A stretch of 64,000 nucleotides of DNA, taken from the NCBI RefSeq assembly GCF_019966595.1, contig NZ_JAINFJ010000001.1:124001-188000 (forward strand), written 5' to 3'. This DNA is from Oricola indica. Its GTDB lineage: Bacteria; Pseudomonadota; Alphaproteobacteria; Rhizobiales; Rhizobiaceae. Below, piece after piece: positions 24,479-33,681 of the stretch (positions within the stretch are counted from its first letter, which is position 1; every line of letters starts with the position of its first letter). The position numbers were made by a program, and so were the translations under genes. The notes beneath the pieces were generated by a model. The model saw only the letters and a program-made list of their open reading frames with translations, was not told the origin of the DNA and searched no databases.

Positions 24479-27151
24479 CTACTTCATCAGGCCGCGAAGC
24501 CCGCCGGAGACCAGCACGTTGACCTCATAGAGGATTCTCGGCGCGGCCAGTCCGCCCGGGCAAGCGAGGTAGTTCGGCGACCAGACCGGGTCGAACTTTT
24601 CCTTGTAGGCCCGCAGCCCCTCGAACCGGTAGAAATGCTCGCCATGCTCGTAGATGAAGCCGCCGATGCGGTTCCACAATGGCGCAAGCTTGCGGTTCTG
24701 GACGCCTGCGAAGGGTGCTGCCCCCAGCGAGGCCCAGCGAAAGCCCGCGGCCGCGCCCCAGAGCATCATTTCGGCAAACAACGCATCCATGGCGAAATGC
24801 GGCGCGTCGGGCAGATAGCGCATGAGATCGAGCGAGAGTTCGTGCCGATTGGCCCCCTGGAACAGATTGGCAAAGGCGACGATCCGGCCCTCTGGATCGC
24901 GCAACACGGCCACGTCGAAATTGCGCATGTAGTCCTCTGTGAAGGCCCCGAGGGAAAAGCCTTTCTCCTCACCCTGTTTGCGCGCGAGCCAGGCATCGGA
25001 GATGGCTCGCAAATCCGGCAGGATCGGGTCCAGCTCGACGCGCGGGATCACCTCGAAGACAAAGCCGTCGCGCCCGGCACGATTGCGCGCCTGCCGTAGA
25101 TCCTTGCGTTTTGATCCATCGAGCGTGAAGCCTTGCAGATTCACCCGCGCGACCTCGCCGATCTTGAGGATCGATAGCCCCAGATCGAGATAGGTCGGCA
25201 GGTAGTCCGGCGATACCGCGTAGAACGCCACCCGCTTGCCGGCCCGATAGGCGCGTTCCCGCAGCGCCCAGATCAGGGCTTCTCCAGCTTTCCTGTCGCC
25301 AACGGGATCGCCATTGGCGATCAACGATGTGCCCGTGTCCGCATAGGCGATGAAGGCGGTTTCATCGTCCGACACAAGGAACTGCTTGTCCCCGGTCAGG
25401 GCAATATTGGCTTCGGTGTCCTCGCTTTGCGCCACCAGCTGTTTCACAACATCGGGGATCTCGCGCGTCTCGCGAACCGCTGGACGGTGGTTGATGAGCG
25501 AGTTGACCACCACCACGACCAGAACGATCGCCATAACCAGGCTGGCCCGCAGAAACCGCGAAGCATCGCCGTTCCAGCTGAACTGCCACCACAGGGCGTT
25601 CCGGTACTCGACATGGTCATAGGCGAAGAACCCGATCCAAAGGATCGCCGCGGCCAGCACGAGGATGCTGAGGATCCACCGTCGATCCAGTCGAAAGAGC
25701 GAAACTTCTTCGGCGCGATAGAAGGCGGGGCGAAGAAGCCCCAATGTCACGAGCGTTGCGGCCATGGACACGGCTTCGACCCAGTCCAGCCCCTTGGCCA
25801 ATGATGCGACAAAACCGACGCCAATAAGCGCCATGGCAAACAGCCACGCGCGGTATAGCTTGCGGTAGAGCCCCGCCGCCACGACGACGAGCAAAGCGCC
25901 CGCGAGGCTTCCGGCAAGATGAGAGGCTTCGATAACGCCCAGCGGAACGACGTCGCGCAGGATATCCAGCCGGCTGCCTTCGGCAGGCAAGTTTCCGGAG
26001 ACCAGCAGGACGATGCCGGCAAGCATGGCGAGCGCTGACGCAAGGATCGGCACCACGGGTTTCAGGGCACGCCAAAGGACACTCGATGTAACCTGAAGCC
26101 GTCCCCTGTTGGCCAGTGCAGCAGCGATGGCGAGGCCGAACGCTGAGACCGCGAATGGGAGGACGGTGTAGATCAGGCGATAGAGCAGCAGCGAGGCCAG
26201 AACATCCGAGCGACCGGAGGCACCGAACCCGGCGATGATGGTCGCTTCGAACGCGCCCAGCCCGCCGGGCGCGTGACTGAGGATCCCGAGCCCGACCGCA
26301 GCAATGAAAACCGTCGCGAACACGGCTATATTCGGCACAAGGTCGGGCGGCATCAGCACATAGAGCGTCAGGGCCGCACCTGAAACGTCGAGGATACCCG
26401 CCAGCGTCAGACCGGCAGCCTGCGCTGCCCCCGGCAGATCGACACTGTATTCGCCCGATTTCACCTGCCTTTTGCCCGAGGCCAACCAGAGCAGATACCC
26501 GCCGAACCCGGCAAGCAGGACAAGTCCAAGCGAGGTCTCGAGCGCAGGTGGAACATTGATGACCGCGCTCAACCCGGCAGGGTGAAGCGCCAGCAGCGCT
26601 CCGAACCCCAGGACCAGCGCGGACACGAAGCCCGACCACGAAATCGCGACAATCGCGGTGATCTTGACCAGATCCAGCCCGAACGCGGAATAGACCCGAT
26701 AGCGAACGGCCGTACCCGTCAGATACGAAACCCCGAGCAAGCCGGATATCGCATAGCCCGCAGCCCCGGCGATCATCGATACCCGCGCGGGCATCCTGCC
26801 CGGAGCGACGGCGCGCATCGCAAGAAAATCGTAGGCTGCGATGCCGACGAAGCTCAGTGCGGTGCAGGCTAGCGCGGCAAGAAGCACAGCCGGTTGCGCT
26901 GCCGCGATGTCGGCTTTCACGTCGACCCACCGCACATGGCTGGCCAGCTTGTGCAGCACGAACACCGCAAGGATGCCGATGATGACGGGAACCGCGATCT
27001 TGACTGCCGGGTGTTCGAACGCGCGGATCACCCGGGACAGTCTTGTCGGCGTCTCGGCGGCGGCCATCGACGCGTTCCTGGCGAAGGGCGATCGCTGGAG
27101 CTCTTCTTTTGCGGAATTTCCGCTGAATTCGCGTCCGGTCTTGGCGTTCAT
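24479..27151 (-). CDS. mprF: MprF-type lysyl/alanyl-phosphatidylglycerol synthase with flippase domain
   Basis: 890 residues from ATG 27151. Residues about 45-540 hold roughly 14 transmembrane helices of the flippase type (LSHAPGGLGAFEATIIAGFG is the characteristic motif). Residues about 570-890 form the cytoplasmic GNAT-like DUF2156 transferase (DETAFIAYADTGTSLIANGDPVGD, FTLDGSKRKDLRQARNRA, SLGAAPFAGVQNRKLAPLWNRIG). It aminoacylates phosphatidylglycerol from Lys- or Ala-tRNA and flips the product, lowering surface charge and helping with acid and cationic-peptide stress. Which amino acid is used cannot be read. It lies 1 bp after the hdeD-like gene. Confidence 0.92.
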   Translation of the reverse strand: MNAKTGREFSGNSAKEELQRSPFARNASMAAAETPTRLSRVIRAFEHPAVKIAVPVIIGILAVFVLHKLASHVRWVDVKADIAAAQPAVLLAALACTALSFVGIAAYDFLAMRAVAPGRMPARVSMIAGAAGYAISGLLGVSYLTGTAVRYRVYSAFGLDLVKITAIVAISWSGFVSALVLGFGALLALHPAGLSAVINVPPALETSLGLVLLAGFGGYLLWLASGKRQVKSGEYSVDLPGAAQAAGLTLAGILDVSGAALTLYVLMPPDLVPNIAVFATVFIAAVGLGILSHAPGGLGAFEATIIAGFGASGRSDVLASLLLYRLIYTVLPFAVSAFGLAIAAALANRGRLQVTSSVLWRALKPVVPILASALAMLAGIVLLVSGNLPAEGSRLDILRDVVPLGVIEASHLAGSLAGALLVVVAAGLYRKLYRAWLFAMALIGVGFVASLAKGLDWVEAVSMAATLVTLGLLRPAFYRAEEVSLFRLDRRWILSILVLAAAILWIGFFAYDHVEYRNALWWQFSWNGDASRFLRASLVMAIVLVVVVVNSLINHRPAVRETREIPDVVKQLVAQSEDTEANIALTGDKQFLVSDDETAFIAYADTGTSLIANGDPVGDRKAGEALIWALRERAYRAGKRVAFYAVSPDYLPTYLDLGLSILKIGEVARVNLQGFTLDGSKRKDLRQARNRAGRDGFVFEVIPRVELDPILPDLRAISDAWLARKQGEEKGFSLGAFTEDYMRNFDVAVLRDPEGRIVAFANLFQGANRHELSLDLMRYLPDAPHFAMDALFAEMMLWGAAAGFRWASLGAAPFAGVQNRKLAPLWNRIGGFIYEHGEHFYRFEGLRAYKEKFDPVWSPNYLACPGGLAAPRILYEVNVLVSGGLRGLMK

Positions 27152-27152
27152 G

Positions 27153-27722
27153 TCAATTCTCGGCCCATGCCGATTTTGACAACATGACAAGAGAAAGGCC
27201 GGTCGAGAGAAAGTTCAAACCCAACATCAGGCCCAGCGTCCAGCTTGCAGTCCAGGGCCAACCAAACAGGATCACGATGCCGGCGACGAAGGAACACAGG
27301 CCGCTGAACACGAGCCACCCCCAGTTTGAGACATGCGCGCTGCTGCGTAGCCCGAAGAGGATGGAGAGAACACCTTCCATCAGGAAAGACAGCATCATCA
27401 GGACGGTTAGCGCAGCGATGCCCGCCAGCGGAAACAGGACAAGTGCGACACCGAGAACAAACAGAAGTCCAAATGCCGCGGCACCGTAGCGCCATTCCGG
27501 CGCGGGCCGAATTGCCCACGAAAACCAGAGGCCGACAGCCCCCCACAGGGTCAGCATCCACGCCACCAGAAGCTCTGCCCCGAAGGTTGCGACGGAAGGC
27601 AGTAGAATGGCGAGCACTCCAAGCACCGCAAGGATGATGCCGACCAGGCCCAAATGTTTGAAGCCTGCCCGACCGGCATCCGGAGGCAACGCGATTTTCA
27701 GATCGTTCGGATGAGTTTGCAT
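27153..27722 (-). CDS. HdeD-family (DUF308) acid-resistance membrane protein
   Basis: 189 residues from ATG 27722 with SD GGAGAAA. Six hydrophobic segments in three paired repeats (GLVGIILAVLGVLAILLPS, ALVLFPLAGIAALTVLMMLS, SGLCSFVAGIVILFGWPW) follow the HdeD/DUF308 pattern. E. coli HdeD supports high-density acid resistance; the biochemical role is unknown. It is the first gene of the hdeD-mprF-rhomboid-cyoABCD unit and is divergent from the two-component system, its likely regulator. Confidence 0.85.
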   Translation of the reverse strand: MQTHPNDLKIALPPDAGRAGFKHLGLVGIILAVLGVLAILLPSVATFGAELLVAWMLTLWGAVGLWFSWAIRPAPEWRYGAAAFGLLFVLGVALVLFPLAGIAALTVLMMLSFLMEGVLSILFGLRSSAHVSNWGWLVFSGLCSFVAGIVILFGWPWTASWTLGLMLGLNFLSTGLSLVMLSKSAWAEN

Positions 27723-27733
27723 TGGTGTTTCTC

Positions 27734-27749
27734 CGTTGCGCCCGCAACG
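27734..27749. promoter_or_regulatory. Inverted repeat in hdeD-like gene leader
   Basis: CGTTGCG-CC-CGCAACG, a 7-2-7 dyad just upstream of the SD of the hdeD-like gene, in the 165-bp divergent region shared with the response-regulator gene. It could be an operator or a translation-controlling hairpin. Confidence 0.35.
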
Positions 27750-27887
27750 TTCCATCGGGCACGAGAAAGCACTACGCGCGCGCCATCGCCCGAAACTCAC
27801 GCGAATCTTACATCCATGCAAAGAACGCCGTTTCGCTGGCACAAGGGGGCAGATTTTCGTTAGATGGCCGCAAGGAGTTGGACGCCG

Positions 27888-28565
27888 ATGAAAATCATTC
27901 TCGCCGAAGACGATGCCAAGATGGCCGACTACATCGTCGCCGGCCTGTCCGAACACGGCCATTCCGTCGATCACGTCGCCGATGGAAGGGACGCGCTCAG
28001 CTATTGCCTCTATAACGACTGCGATCTGGCGATCCTCGACCGCATGCTGCCGGGAATGGACGGGCTGTCGGTGCTGAAGGCGCTCAGGGCCTCGAAGAAA
28101 TCCATCCCGGTTCTTTTCCTGACAGCGCTCGGACAGGTCGATGACCGTGTCGAAGGTCTCGCGGCAGGCAGCGACGACTACCTCACCAAACCGTTCCACT
28201 TCTCCGAACTTGTCGCCCGCATCGATGCGATCGTCCGCCGCAAGACCGAGACATCCGCCGATGCAGTCCTGAAGGTGCACGACCTGACACTCGATCTTCT
28301 GTCACGCACCGCCATGCGCCAGGGCACCGTGATCGAGCTGCACAACAAGGAATTCACCATCCTGGAAATCCTCATGCGCAATGCCGGCCGGGTCGTGACC
28401 CGCACATTGCTGCTGGAGCGGGTGTGGAACTTCAATTTCGAGCCCAACACCACAGTCGTCGAGACGCATATGAGCCGATTGCGCGCCAAGATCGACAAGC
28501 CGTTCGGCACACCGCTGATCCACACGATCCGCAATACAGGGTATTCGATGCATGGACCGCGGTGA
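27888..28565 (+). CDS. OmpR/CopR-family response regulator
   Basis: 225 residues from ATG 27888 (SD AAGGAG). Receiver domain: acidic pair at D8/D9, phospho-acceptor Asp51 in LAILDRMLPGMDG, Thr in LFLTALGQ, Lys in TKPFHFSEL. Winged-helix DNA-binding domain at about 130-222 with NKEFTILEILMRNAGRVV, TVVETHMSRLRAKID and the wing IHTIRNTGYSM. The closest general types are CopR/CusR/PetR-like regulators. It overlaps the kinase gene by 14 bp and is divergent from the hdeD/mprF/cyo unit. Confidence 0.92.
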   Translation: MKIILAEDDAKMADYIVAGLSEHGHSVDHVADGRDALSYCLYNDCDLAILDRMLPGMDGLSVLKALRASKKSIPVLFLTALGQVDDRVEGLAAGSDDYLTKPFHFSELVARIDAIVRRKTETSADAVLKVHDLTLDLLSRTAMRQGTVIELHNKEFTILEILMRNAGRVVTRTLLLERVWNFNFEPNTTVVETHMSRLRAKIDKPFGTPLIHTIRNTGYSMHGPR

Positions 28566-29943
28566 CGTCCTTTCAGGCGCCGCGTTTTCGGCGGTCCTGC
28601 GATCCGCTTTCGCGTTCGTTGTCGTGCTCGTGCTGGGTGGCTGGGCGGCGCTGGTCTATGTCGAGCGCAGCCTCATCGCCGAACTCGGCGACGATGTGCA
28701 GCAGCGCTGGAACATCATCGCTACCGACCACGCGAACGAAGGCAGGAGCCACGTGACCGCGACGATCGAGAAGGTCGCGCGCGTTTCAACGAACGGGCAT
28801 CACGCCGCGGCCCTTTTCGGGCCGGAAGACGATGTCATCGCCGGAAACCTTCTGACACGGCCGGAGGGCCAGGGCCTGCAGGTCGGCCCTTTGGACCATG
28901 CCCTCGCCTCGCCGGACGATATCAGCCATGAATACGTCTATGTTTCCGGCCCGCTGGGTGACGGCGTCCTCGTCATCGGACAACGTCTCGACCTGCTCGA
29001 CCGCACGAAAGTCCTGATCTTCCGAACCCTGGCATTGAGCGGATTCCTTATCGTGCTGACGATGCTGTCGTTCGGGTATTTTCTCAGCAACAAGAGCCTC
29101 CGGCGATTGCGGGACATCGAAACCGCCTTGTCGAAAGCCAGCGACGGGGACATGGCGGCCCGGATTTCCGATGACGGCGGATCGACGCAAATCGACCGGA
29201 TCGCACGGGAGATCAACCTGCATCTGGACCGGCTGTCGCGGATGATCGCCACAACGCGCAACACGGCCGCCGCCACCGCGCACGATCTGAAATCGCCGCT
29301 GGGCCGCGCCTATCTCTCGCTCGGGAAAGCCATGGAGATGGTGGACCGGGACGAAGATCCATCCGAAGCCCTCGCCGACACGCAGGACGAGCTTGAGAAC
29401 ATGCGCGTCATCTTCGAATCGTACCTGCAACTGTCCCGGATCGAAGCAACCGGGGAAGAACATCTGACCGCCCATGTCGATCTGAAAGCCCTGACAGCCG
29501 AATTGACAGAGACCTTCGCCCTGATTGCGGAGGATGAGGACCAGAGCTTGTCGTTCGAGACAGATGCCGGGCAGGACTACGGGGTCACGGGCGACGCCCA
29601 GATGCTGCAGCAGTTGGTGGTAAACCTGCTACAGAACGCGGTCACCCACGGCGCCGCCGGCAACAGGATCGAGGCGAAACTGCGCCGGACGGACGGACAC
29701 ATACGGCTCACGGTGGCCGATACGGGACCCGGAATTCCCGATGACGCGAAGCAGCGCGTTTTCGAACCCTTCCACCGACTCGATCCCAGTCGGACAAAAC
29801 CGGGAAGCGGTTTGGGTCTGGCCCTCGTGCAGGCGATTGTCGAGAAACATGGGGGAAGCGTCACGCTCAAGGACAACCATCCAGGCCTGATCGTCGAGGT
29901 AACCCTGCCGGTCGCTTCAAACCAGCAGTCGTCTGAAACTTGA
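28552..29943 (+). CDS. Sensor histidine kinase (HAMP-HisKA-HATPase)
   Basis: 463 residues. TM1 at about 15-37, a periplasmic sensor of about 115 residues with no recognised fold, TM2 at about 158-178, HAMP at about 180-232, phospho-acceptor His244 in ATAHDLKSPL, and the ATPase N-box NLLQNAVTHGA, G1 DTGPGIPD and G2 PGSGLGLALV. It phosphorylates the preceding regulator. The signal is unknown; the periplasmic domain is rich in acidic and His residues, which could suit pH or metal sensing, but this is speculation. Confidence 0.92.
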   Translation: MDRGDVLSGAAFSAVLRSAFAFVVVLVLGGWAALVYVERSLIAELGDDVQQRWNIIATDHANEGRSHVTATIEKVARVSTNGHHAAALFGPEDDVIAGNLLTRPEGQGLQVGPLDHALASPDDISHEYVYVSGPLGDGVLVIGQRLDLLDRTKVLIFRTLALSGFLIVLTMLSFGYFLSNKSLRRLRDIETALSKASDGDMAARISDDGGSTQIDRIAREINLHLDRLSRMIATTRNTAAATAHDLKSPLGRAYLSLGKAMEMVDRDEDPSEALADTQDELENMRVIFESYLQLSRIEATGEEHLTAHVDLKALTAELTETFALIAEDEDQSLSFETDAGQDYGVTGDAQMLQQLVVNLLQNAVTHGAAGNRIEAKLRRTDGHIRLTVADTGPGIPDDAKQRVFEPFHRLDPSRTKPGSGLGLALVQAIVEKHGGSVTLKDNHPGLIVEVTLPVASNQQSSET

Positions 29944-29988
29944 GACCATTTGCGCGACTGTCGATCGGCACAGGCCCGAAAGCGCGGC

Positions 29989-30435
29989 TCAGCCGTCTCC
30001 CTCGACTTCTTCCTTGAACTTCGTGAAGAACTGGCCAGCCAGCTTGTTGGCTGTGGAACTGATCAGGCGGCTGCCGAGCTGGGCGATCTTGCCGCCGACA
30101 TCGGCTTTCGCCGTGTAGCGCAATATGGTCGCGTCGCCGTCTTCCTCCAGTTCGACGTCCGCGCCGCCCTTGGCGAAACCGGCGACGCCGCCGCTCCCCT
30201 CGCCGGCCAGCGAGAACCGCTCCGGCGCCTGGCTCTTGTCCAGTGTCACCTTGCCGCCGAACTTCGCTTTCACCGGCCCGACCTTCAGCGTCACCTTCGC
30301 TTCCAGTTCGTCATCCGCGTTCTTCTCGAGTTCCTCGCAGCCGGGAATGCAGGCCTTGAGAACCTCCGGATCGTTCAATGCCTCATAGACGCGGTCGCGC
30401 GGGGCTTCGATCCGGATTTCGTCTTTCATTTCCAT
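29989..30435 (-). CDS. CoxG-family (SRPBCC) carbon monoxide dehydrogenase subunit G-like protein
   Basis: 148 residues from ATG 30435. It starts MEMKDEIRIEAPRDRVYEAL, a START/SRPBCC opening, with CIPGCEELEK, VKAKFGGKVTL and a C-terminus with LISSTANKLAGQFFTKFKEE. This is the CoxG pattern; in carboxydotrophs CoxG anchors CO dehydrogenase to the membrane, but many copies occur without cox structural genes, as here. No coxMSL is visible. Monocistronic by appearance. Confidence 0.85.
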   Translation of the reverse strand: MEMKDEIRIEAPRDRVYEALNDPEVLKACIPGCEELEKNADDELEAKVTLKVGPVKAKFGGKVTLDKSQAPERFSLAGEGSGGVAGFAKGGADVELEEDGDATILRYTAKADVGGKIAQLGSRLISSTANKLAGQFFTKFKEEVEGDG

Positions 30436-30673
30436 GGGCTGGTTCCTCGATTTTCCACGGCGGGACCGGCCTTGTAGCACAGTCACCCGCACATGTTTAA
30501 CCACTGAAATCTCCGGCCGGAAAAACAGCGCCTTCCGGCGCACCGGTATTCGTCCCGATTGAGCGCGCGGCCGCTCCGCTGGTGCGATCCGACCGTCATT
30601 TTGCATTCGGCAGAAAACCGGATATGGGCTGGGGCGCATCATTCCGCCGTCCCAACTGCCCGAAACGGATCCC

Positions 30674-31468
30674 ATGACCGACAGCTCCGATCGCCTCGTC
30701 TTTGCCATCGACCTGGCCCGCAGGGCCGCCGAACTCGGCCTTTCGCATTTCCGCTCACTCGACACGCTGACCATCGAAAGCAAGGGTCATCAGGACCTCG
30801 TTTCCAATGCGGACAGGGACGTCGAGACTTTCGTGCGCGGAGAAATAGCCAAGGCCTATCCCGAAGACGGGATCGTCGGCGAAGAGCATGCGCCGGTCGC
30901 CGGCACCAGCGGCCGCGTCTGGGTGATCGACCCGATTGACGGAACCGCGAATTTCGTGCGCGGCATCCCGGCCTGGTGCGTTGTTCTGGCCTGCGCGAAA
31001 GAAGGCGTGACGGAAATCGGCGTGATCTGCGAGCCATGCTCCGGCGAGACATTCTGGGCGGAACGCGGCAAGGGCGCGTTCGTCAACGGCAAGCCGATAC
31101 GCACGACCGCCGCCAGTTCGCTCTCGGAAGGATCCGTGGCGATCGGCTTCGCCGCCGTCCGACAGGAAACGGCACCCGCGATCCAGGCGATCACCGATCT
31201 TCTCGCACAAGGTGGCGTGTTCTTCCGCAATGCGTCAGGCGCGCTGATGCTCGCCTATGTCGCCGGGGGCCGTCTGCTCGGCTATATCGAACAGCACATG
31301 AATTCCTGGGACTGCATCGCCGGCCTGCTGATGATCGAGGAGGCTGGCGGCCGGATCATGCCGACGGACCCGGCCACCGTCGTCACGGAGGGAACCGTCG
31401 TGATCGCAGGCGGAGCGAATGTCTATCCGCATCTGGAAACCATTGCGCGCGACGCCTACGGATTGTGA
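30674..31468 (+). CDS. Inositol monophosphatase family phosphatase
   Basis: 264 residues. Metal-site motifs are GEEHAPV (Glu), DPIDGTANFVRGIPAWC (signature 1) and WDCIAGLLMIEEAGGRI (signature 2). These define Li-sensitive Mg-dependent phosphatases acting on inositol phosphate, histidinol phosphate, fructose-1,6-bisphosphate or PAP. Sequence alone does not separate SuhB-like from HisN-like members. It stands alone on the plus strand and ends 4 bp before the convergent gph. Confidence 0.88.
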   Translation: MTDSSDRLVFAIDLARRAAELGLSHFRSLDTLTIESKGHQDLVSNADRDVETFVRGEIAKAYPEDGIVGEEHAPVAGTSGRVWVIDPIDGTANFVRGIPAWCVVLACAKEGVTEIGVICEPCSGETFWAERGKGAFVNGKPIRTTAASSLSEGSVAIGFAAVRQETAPAIQAITDLLAQGGVFFRNASGALMLAYVAGGRLLGYIEQHMNSWDCIAGLLMIEEAGGRIMPTDPATVVTEGTVVIAGGANVYPHLETIARDAYGL

Positions 31469-31472
31469 CCGG

Positions 31473-32183
31473 TCACACCGGCTCCTTCAAGCGCTCGATC
31501 GCCTGTGGCACCTGCGTTAGATCGTCGATGACGACATCCGCGCCAAGCTCGTCGACGGGCACGGTCGTGTAGCCGCCACGTACCGCGATCGACGCCATCG
31601 GAGCCGCTTTCGCCGCCTCGATGTCGGCCGGGCTGTCGCCGACCATCAGTGCCCTATGCGCGCCAAAACCGAGTAACTCGAGCGCATGTAGCAGCATGTC
31701 CGGCGCCGGCTTGCGCGCGGGGCCGGTATCGCCGCCAACGATCGCGTGGACCGAACCGCCGAGCCCGAAATGCTCAACGATCGTACGCGCAAACCCTTCC
31801 GGCTTGTTGGTGACGACCGCGATCTTCACGCCGGCCCGCGCATAGGCCGTGACCAGCATCTCGGCACCGGGCATCAGCGTGGTTTCGTTTGTGAGGTGCT
31901 TGCCATAGATCCCCATCATGCGATCCGTCATGGCGGAGAGCGTATCGCCTTCGAGTACGATGTCGCGGGCGGCAAAGGCCCTCTCGACCAGTTTGCGCAC
32001 GCCGTTTCCGATCATCATGCGCACCTCGTCGACCGAAAGGGCGTCCTTGCCTTCGGTGGCGAGGAGGTCGTTGACCGCCGCCGCGATGTCCGGCACCGAG
32101 TCGATCAGCGTCCCGTCGAGATCGAACAATACGACCTGCGGCCAGCCGCATCGGTCGCCGCCCTGCGCGAAGTGCGAGCTCAT
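31473..32183 (-). CDS. gph: Phosphoglycolate phosphatase (HAD superfamily)
   Basis: 236 residues from ATG 32183 (SD GGAAGGA; ATGA overlap with the thioredoxin-like gene). HAD motif I FDLDGTLIDS, motif II VVTNKPEGFA, motif III Lys in ARKPAPDML, motif IV VGDSPADIEAA. The cap domain is of Gph type (MMIGNGVRKLVERA). It removes 2-phosphoglycolate. With rpe in the same operon this resembles cbbZ-cbbE pairs of Calvin-cycle operons, though both genes are also general housekeeping functions. Confidence 0.88.
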   Translation of the reverse strand: MSSHFAQGGDRCGWPQVVLFDLDGTLIDSVPDIAAAVNDLLATEGKDALSVDEVRMMIGNGVRKLVERAFAARDIVLEGDTLSAMTDRMMGIYGKHLTNETTLMPGAEMLVTAYARAGVKIAVVTNKPEGFARTIVEHFGLGGSVHAIVGGDTGPARKPAPDMLLHALELLGFGAHRALMVGDSPADIEAAKAAPMASIAVRGGYTTVPVDELGADVVIDDLTQVPQAIERLKEPV

Positions 32184-32737
32184 GCCGTTTCCTTCCACTT
32201 GATCGAACAGCCCATGGACGGGATTTGCTCGCGCGGCCCCTCGCCCGTCTCGGCGACCCCGCGCATTGCCTCGAAAAGATCGCGGCGCAGGTCGGCATCG
32301 CCAGCTTTGTTGCGCGAAGCATCGAGCCGGCCGCGATATTGCAGCTCCATATCACTGTTGAAGCCGAAGAAGTCCGGCGTGCAAACCGCCTCATAGGCCC
32401 GCGCAACGGATTGGTCCTCGTCATGCAGATACGGGAAGGAGAAGGCGTGCACGGCGGCAAAGTCTTTCATCCGCTCAAAGGAATCGGCCGGATAGGCGTC
32501 GGCGTCATTGGAATTGATTGCGACGAAGCCGATACCGAGCGCCTCGAGATCGCGCGCATCGCGCACGACACGGTCGATCACCGCTTTCACATAGGGGCAG
32601 TGATTGCAGATGAAGGCGACCACCAGCCCGTTCGGCCCGGCGCAATCGAAAATCGAGAAGGGTCGGCCTTCCGTGCTCATCAGCCGCGCATCGACGGCCT
32701 TCCAACCAAAATCGCAAATCGGTGGAACCGAGGCCAT
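32180..32737 (-). CDS. Thioredoxin-fold (AhpC/TSA-like) protein with CNHC motif
   Basis: 185 residues. FICNHCPYVKAV carries a CxxC active site near residue 44. The layout (DFGWKAVDARLMSTEGRPFS..., later AVCTPDFFGFNSDMELQYRGRLD) is that of the widespread thioredoxin family protein with a CNHCP motif. The role is probably thiol oxidoreductase/peroxidase-like; the partner is unknown. It sits between rpe (18 bp) and gph (overlap). Confidence 0.85.
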   Translation of the reverse strand: MASVPPICDFGWKAVDARLMSTEGRPFSIFDCAGPNGLVVAFICNHCPYVKAVIDRVVRDARDLEALGIGFVAINSNDADAYPADSFERMKDFAAVHAFSFPYLHDEDQSVARAYEAVCTPDFFGFNSDMELQYRGRLDASRNKAGDADLRRDLFEAMRGVAETGEGPREQIPSMGCSIKWKETA

Positions 32738-32755
32738 TCAAACGCTCCTTGTCCG

Positions 32756-33442
32756 TCAGGCGGCGGCGCGGACCGCACCGTCGGCAGCTTCGCGGATCGC
32801 CTTGATGTTCGCGGCATAAGCCGCCACCTCGCCGCCTTTGAAGACGGCAGATCCGGCCACCAGCACATTGGCGCCGGCGGCAGCGACCAGCGGCGCGGTC
32901 TGTGGCGTCACGCCGCCATCGATCTCGATATCGATCGGCCTGTCGCCGATCATGTCCTTGATCCGCCGGGTCTTCTCGACAACCGACGGTATGAAGGCCT
33001 GCCCGCCAAAACCCGGGTTAACCGTCATCAGCAGGACGAGATCCAGCCGGTCCAGCACATATTCGATCACGTTTTCCGGCGTCGACGGATTGAGCGACAC
33101 GCCGGCCTTCTTGCCCAGATCGCGGATCGCCTGAAGCGACCGGTCCAGATGTTTCGTCGCCTCCGCGTGAACGGTGATAATGTCGCATCCGGCATCGGCG
33201 AACGCGCCTAGAAACGGATCGCAGGGTTCGATCATCAGGTGGCAGTCGAACACCTTGTCGGTCCGGTCGCGCACGGCCTTGATGATCGGCGGACCGAAGG
33301 TGATGTTGGGAACGTAATGCCCGTCCATGACATCGAGATGAATCCAGTCCGCGCCGGCGCGCACGACCGCCTCGATCTCGTCGCCGAGCTTCGAGAAGTC
33401 GGACGAAAGCACCGACGGTGCAATGAGGGTTTTGGATGCCAT
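32756..33442 (-). CDS. rpe: Ribulose-phosphate 3-epimerase
   Basis: 228 residues from ATG 33442. [57 protein letters not shown] and EIDGGVTP give the complete TIM-barrel metal/catalytic set. It interconverts ribulose-5-phosphate and xylulose-5-phosphate in the pentose phosphate or Calvin cycle. It is first in the rpe-trx-gph unit and lies 26 bp downstream of the truncated vWA frame. Confidence 0.95.
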   Translation of the reverse strand: MASKTLIAPSVLSSDFSKLGDEIEAVVRAGADWIHLDVMDGHYVPNITFGPPIIKAVRDRTDKVFDCHLMIEPCDPFLGAFADAGCDIITVHAEATKHLDRSLQAIRDLGKKAGVSLNPSTPENVIEYVLDRLDLVLLMTVNPGFGGQAFIPSVVEKTRRIKDMIGDRPIDIEIDGGVTPQTAPLVAAAGANVLVAGSAVFKGGEVAAYAANIKAIREAADGAVRAAA

Positions 33443-33468
33443 GGCGAAGGTCCTCCGATCGGGATTGC

Positions 33469-33681
33469 CTACCTGGTGAGGTTGGCAAAAAGGCTTGGCA
33501 GTTTGTCCGGCAGGCGTTCCACCTGGCGGCTGATTGTATAGTTGTTCAACCCGAATATGCGCGCGACATATCGATCCGCCTCCGGATCCAGTGTCAGGCA
33601 ATAGCTCGATATTCCCAATCGTTGTAACTCGGCCATCGCTTTTTCGCGTCCATCCTCAGATATTGCAGGGCGCGTTCGTCG
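33469..33681 (-). pseudogene. C-terminal remnant of a vWA protein of the NorD/CbbO type
   Basis: An open frame of 70 codons ending TAG at 33471-33469 and bounded upstream by in-frame TAG 33684-33682. From about 33660 it reads [37 protein letters not shown], then [19 protein letters not shown] and LFANLTR. This is the C-terminal end of von Willebrand A activation proteins such as NorD and CbbO (pattern ED.R.A..E.RR.GI..FC.T.D..A..Y....FG ... LP..LP.L...LT). The rest of the gene (about 500 residues or more) is missing, replaced by the alpha/beta hydrolase end at 33694. The only ATG inside is at M9 of this segment. Identification is by recalled family pattern, without alignment. Confidence 0.7.
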
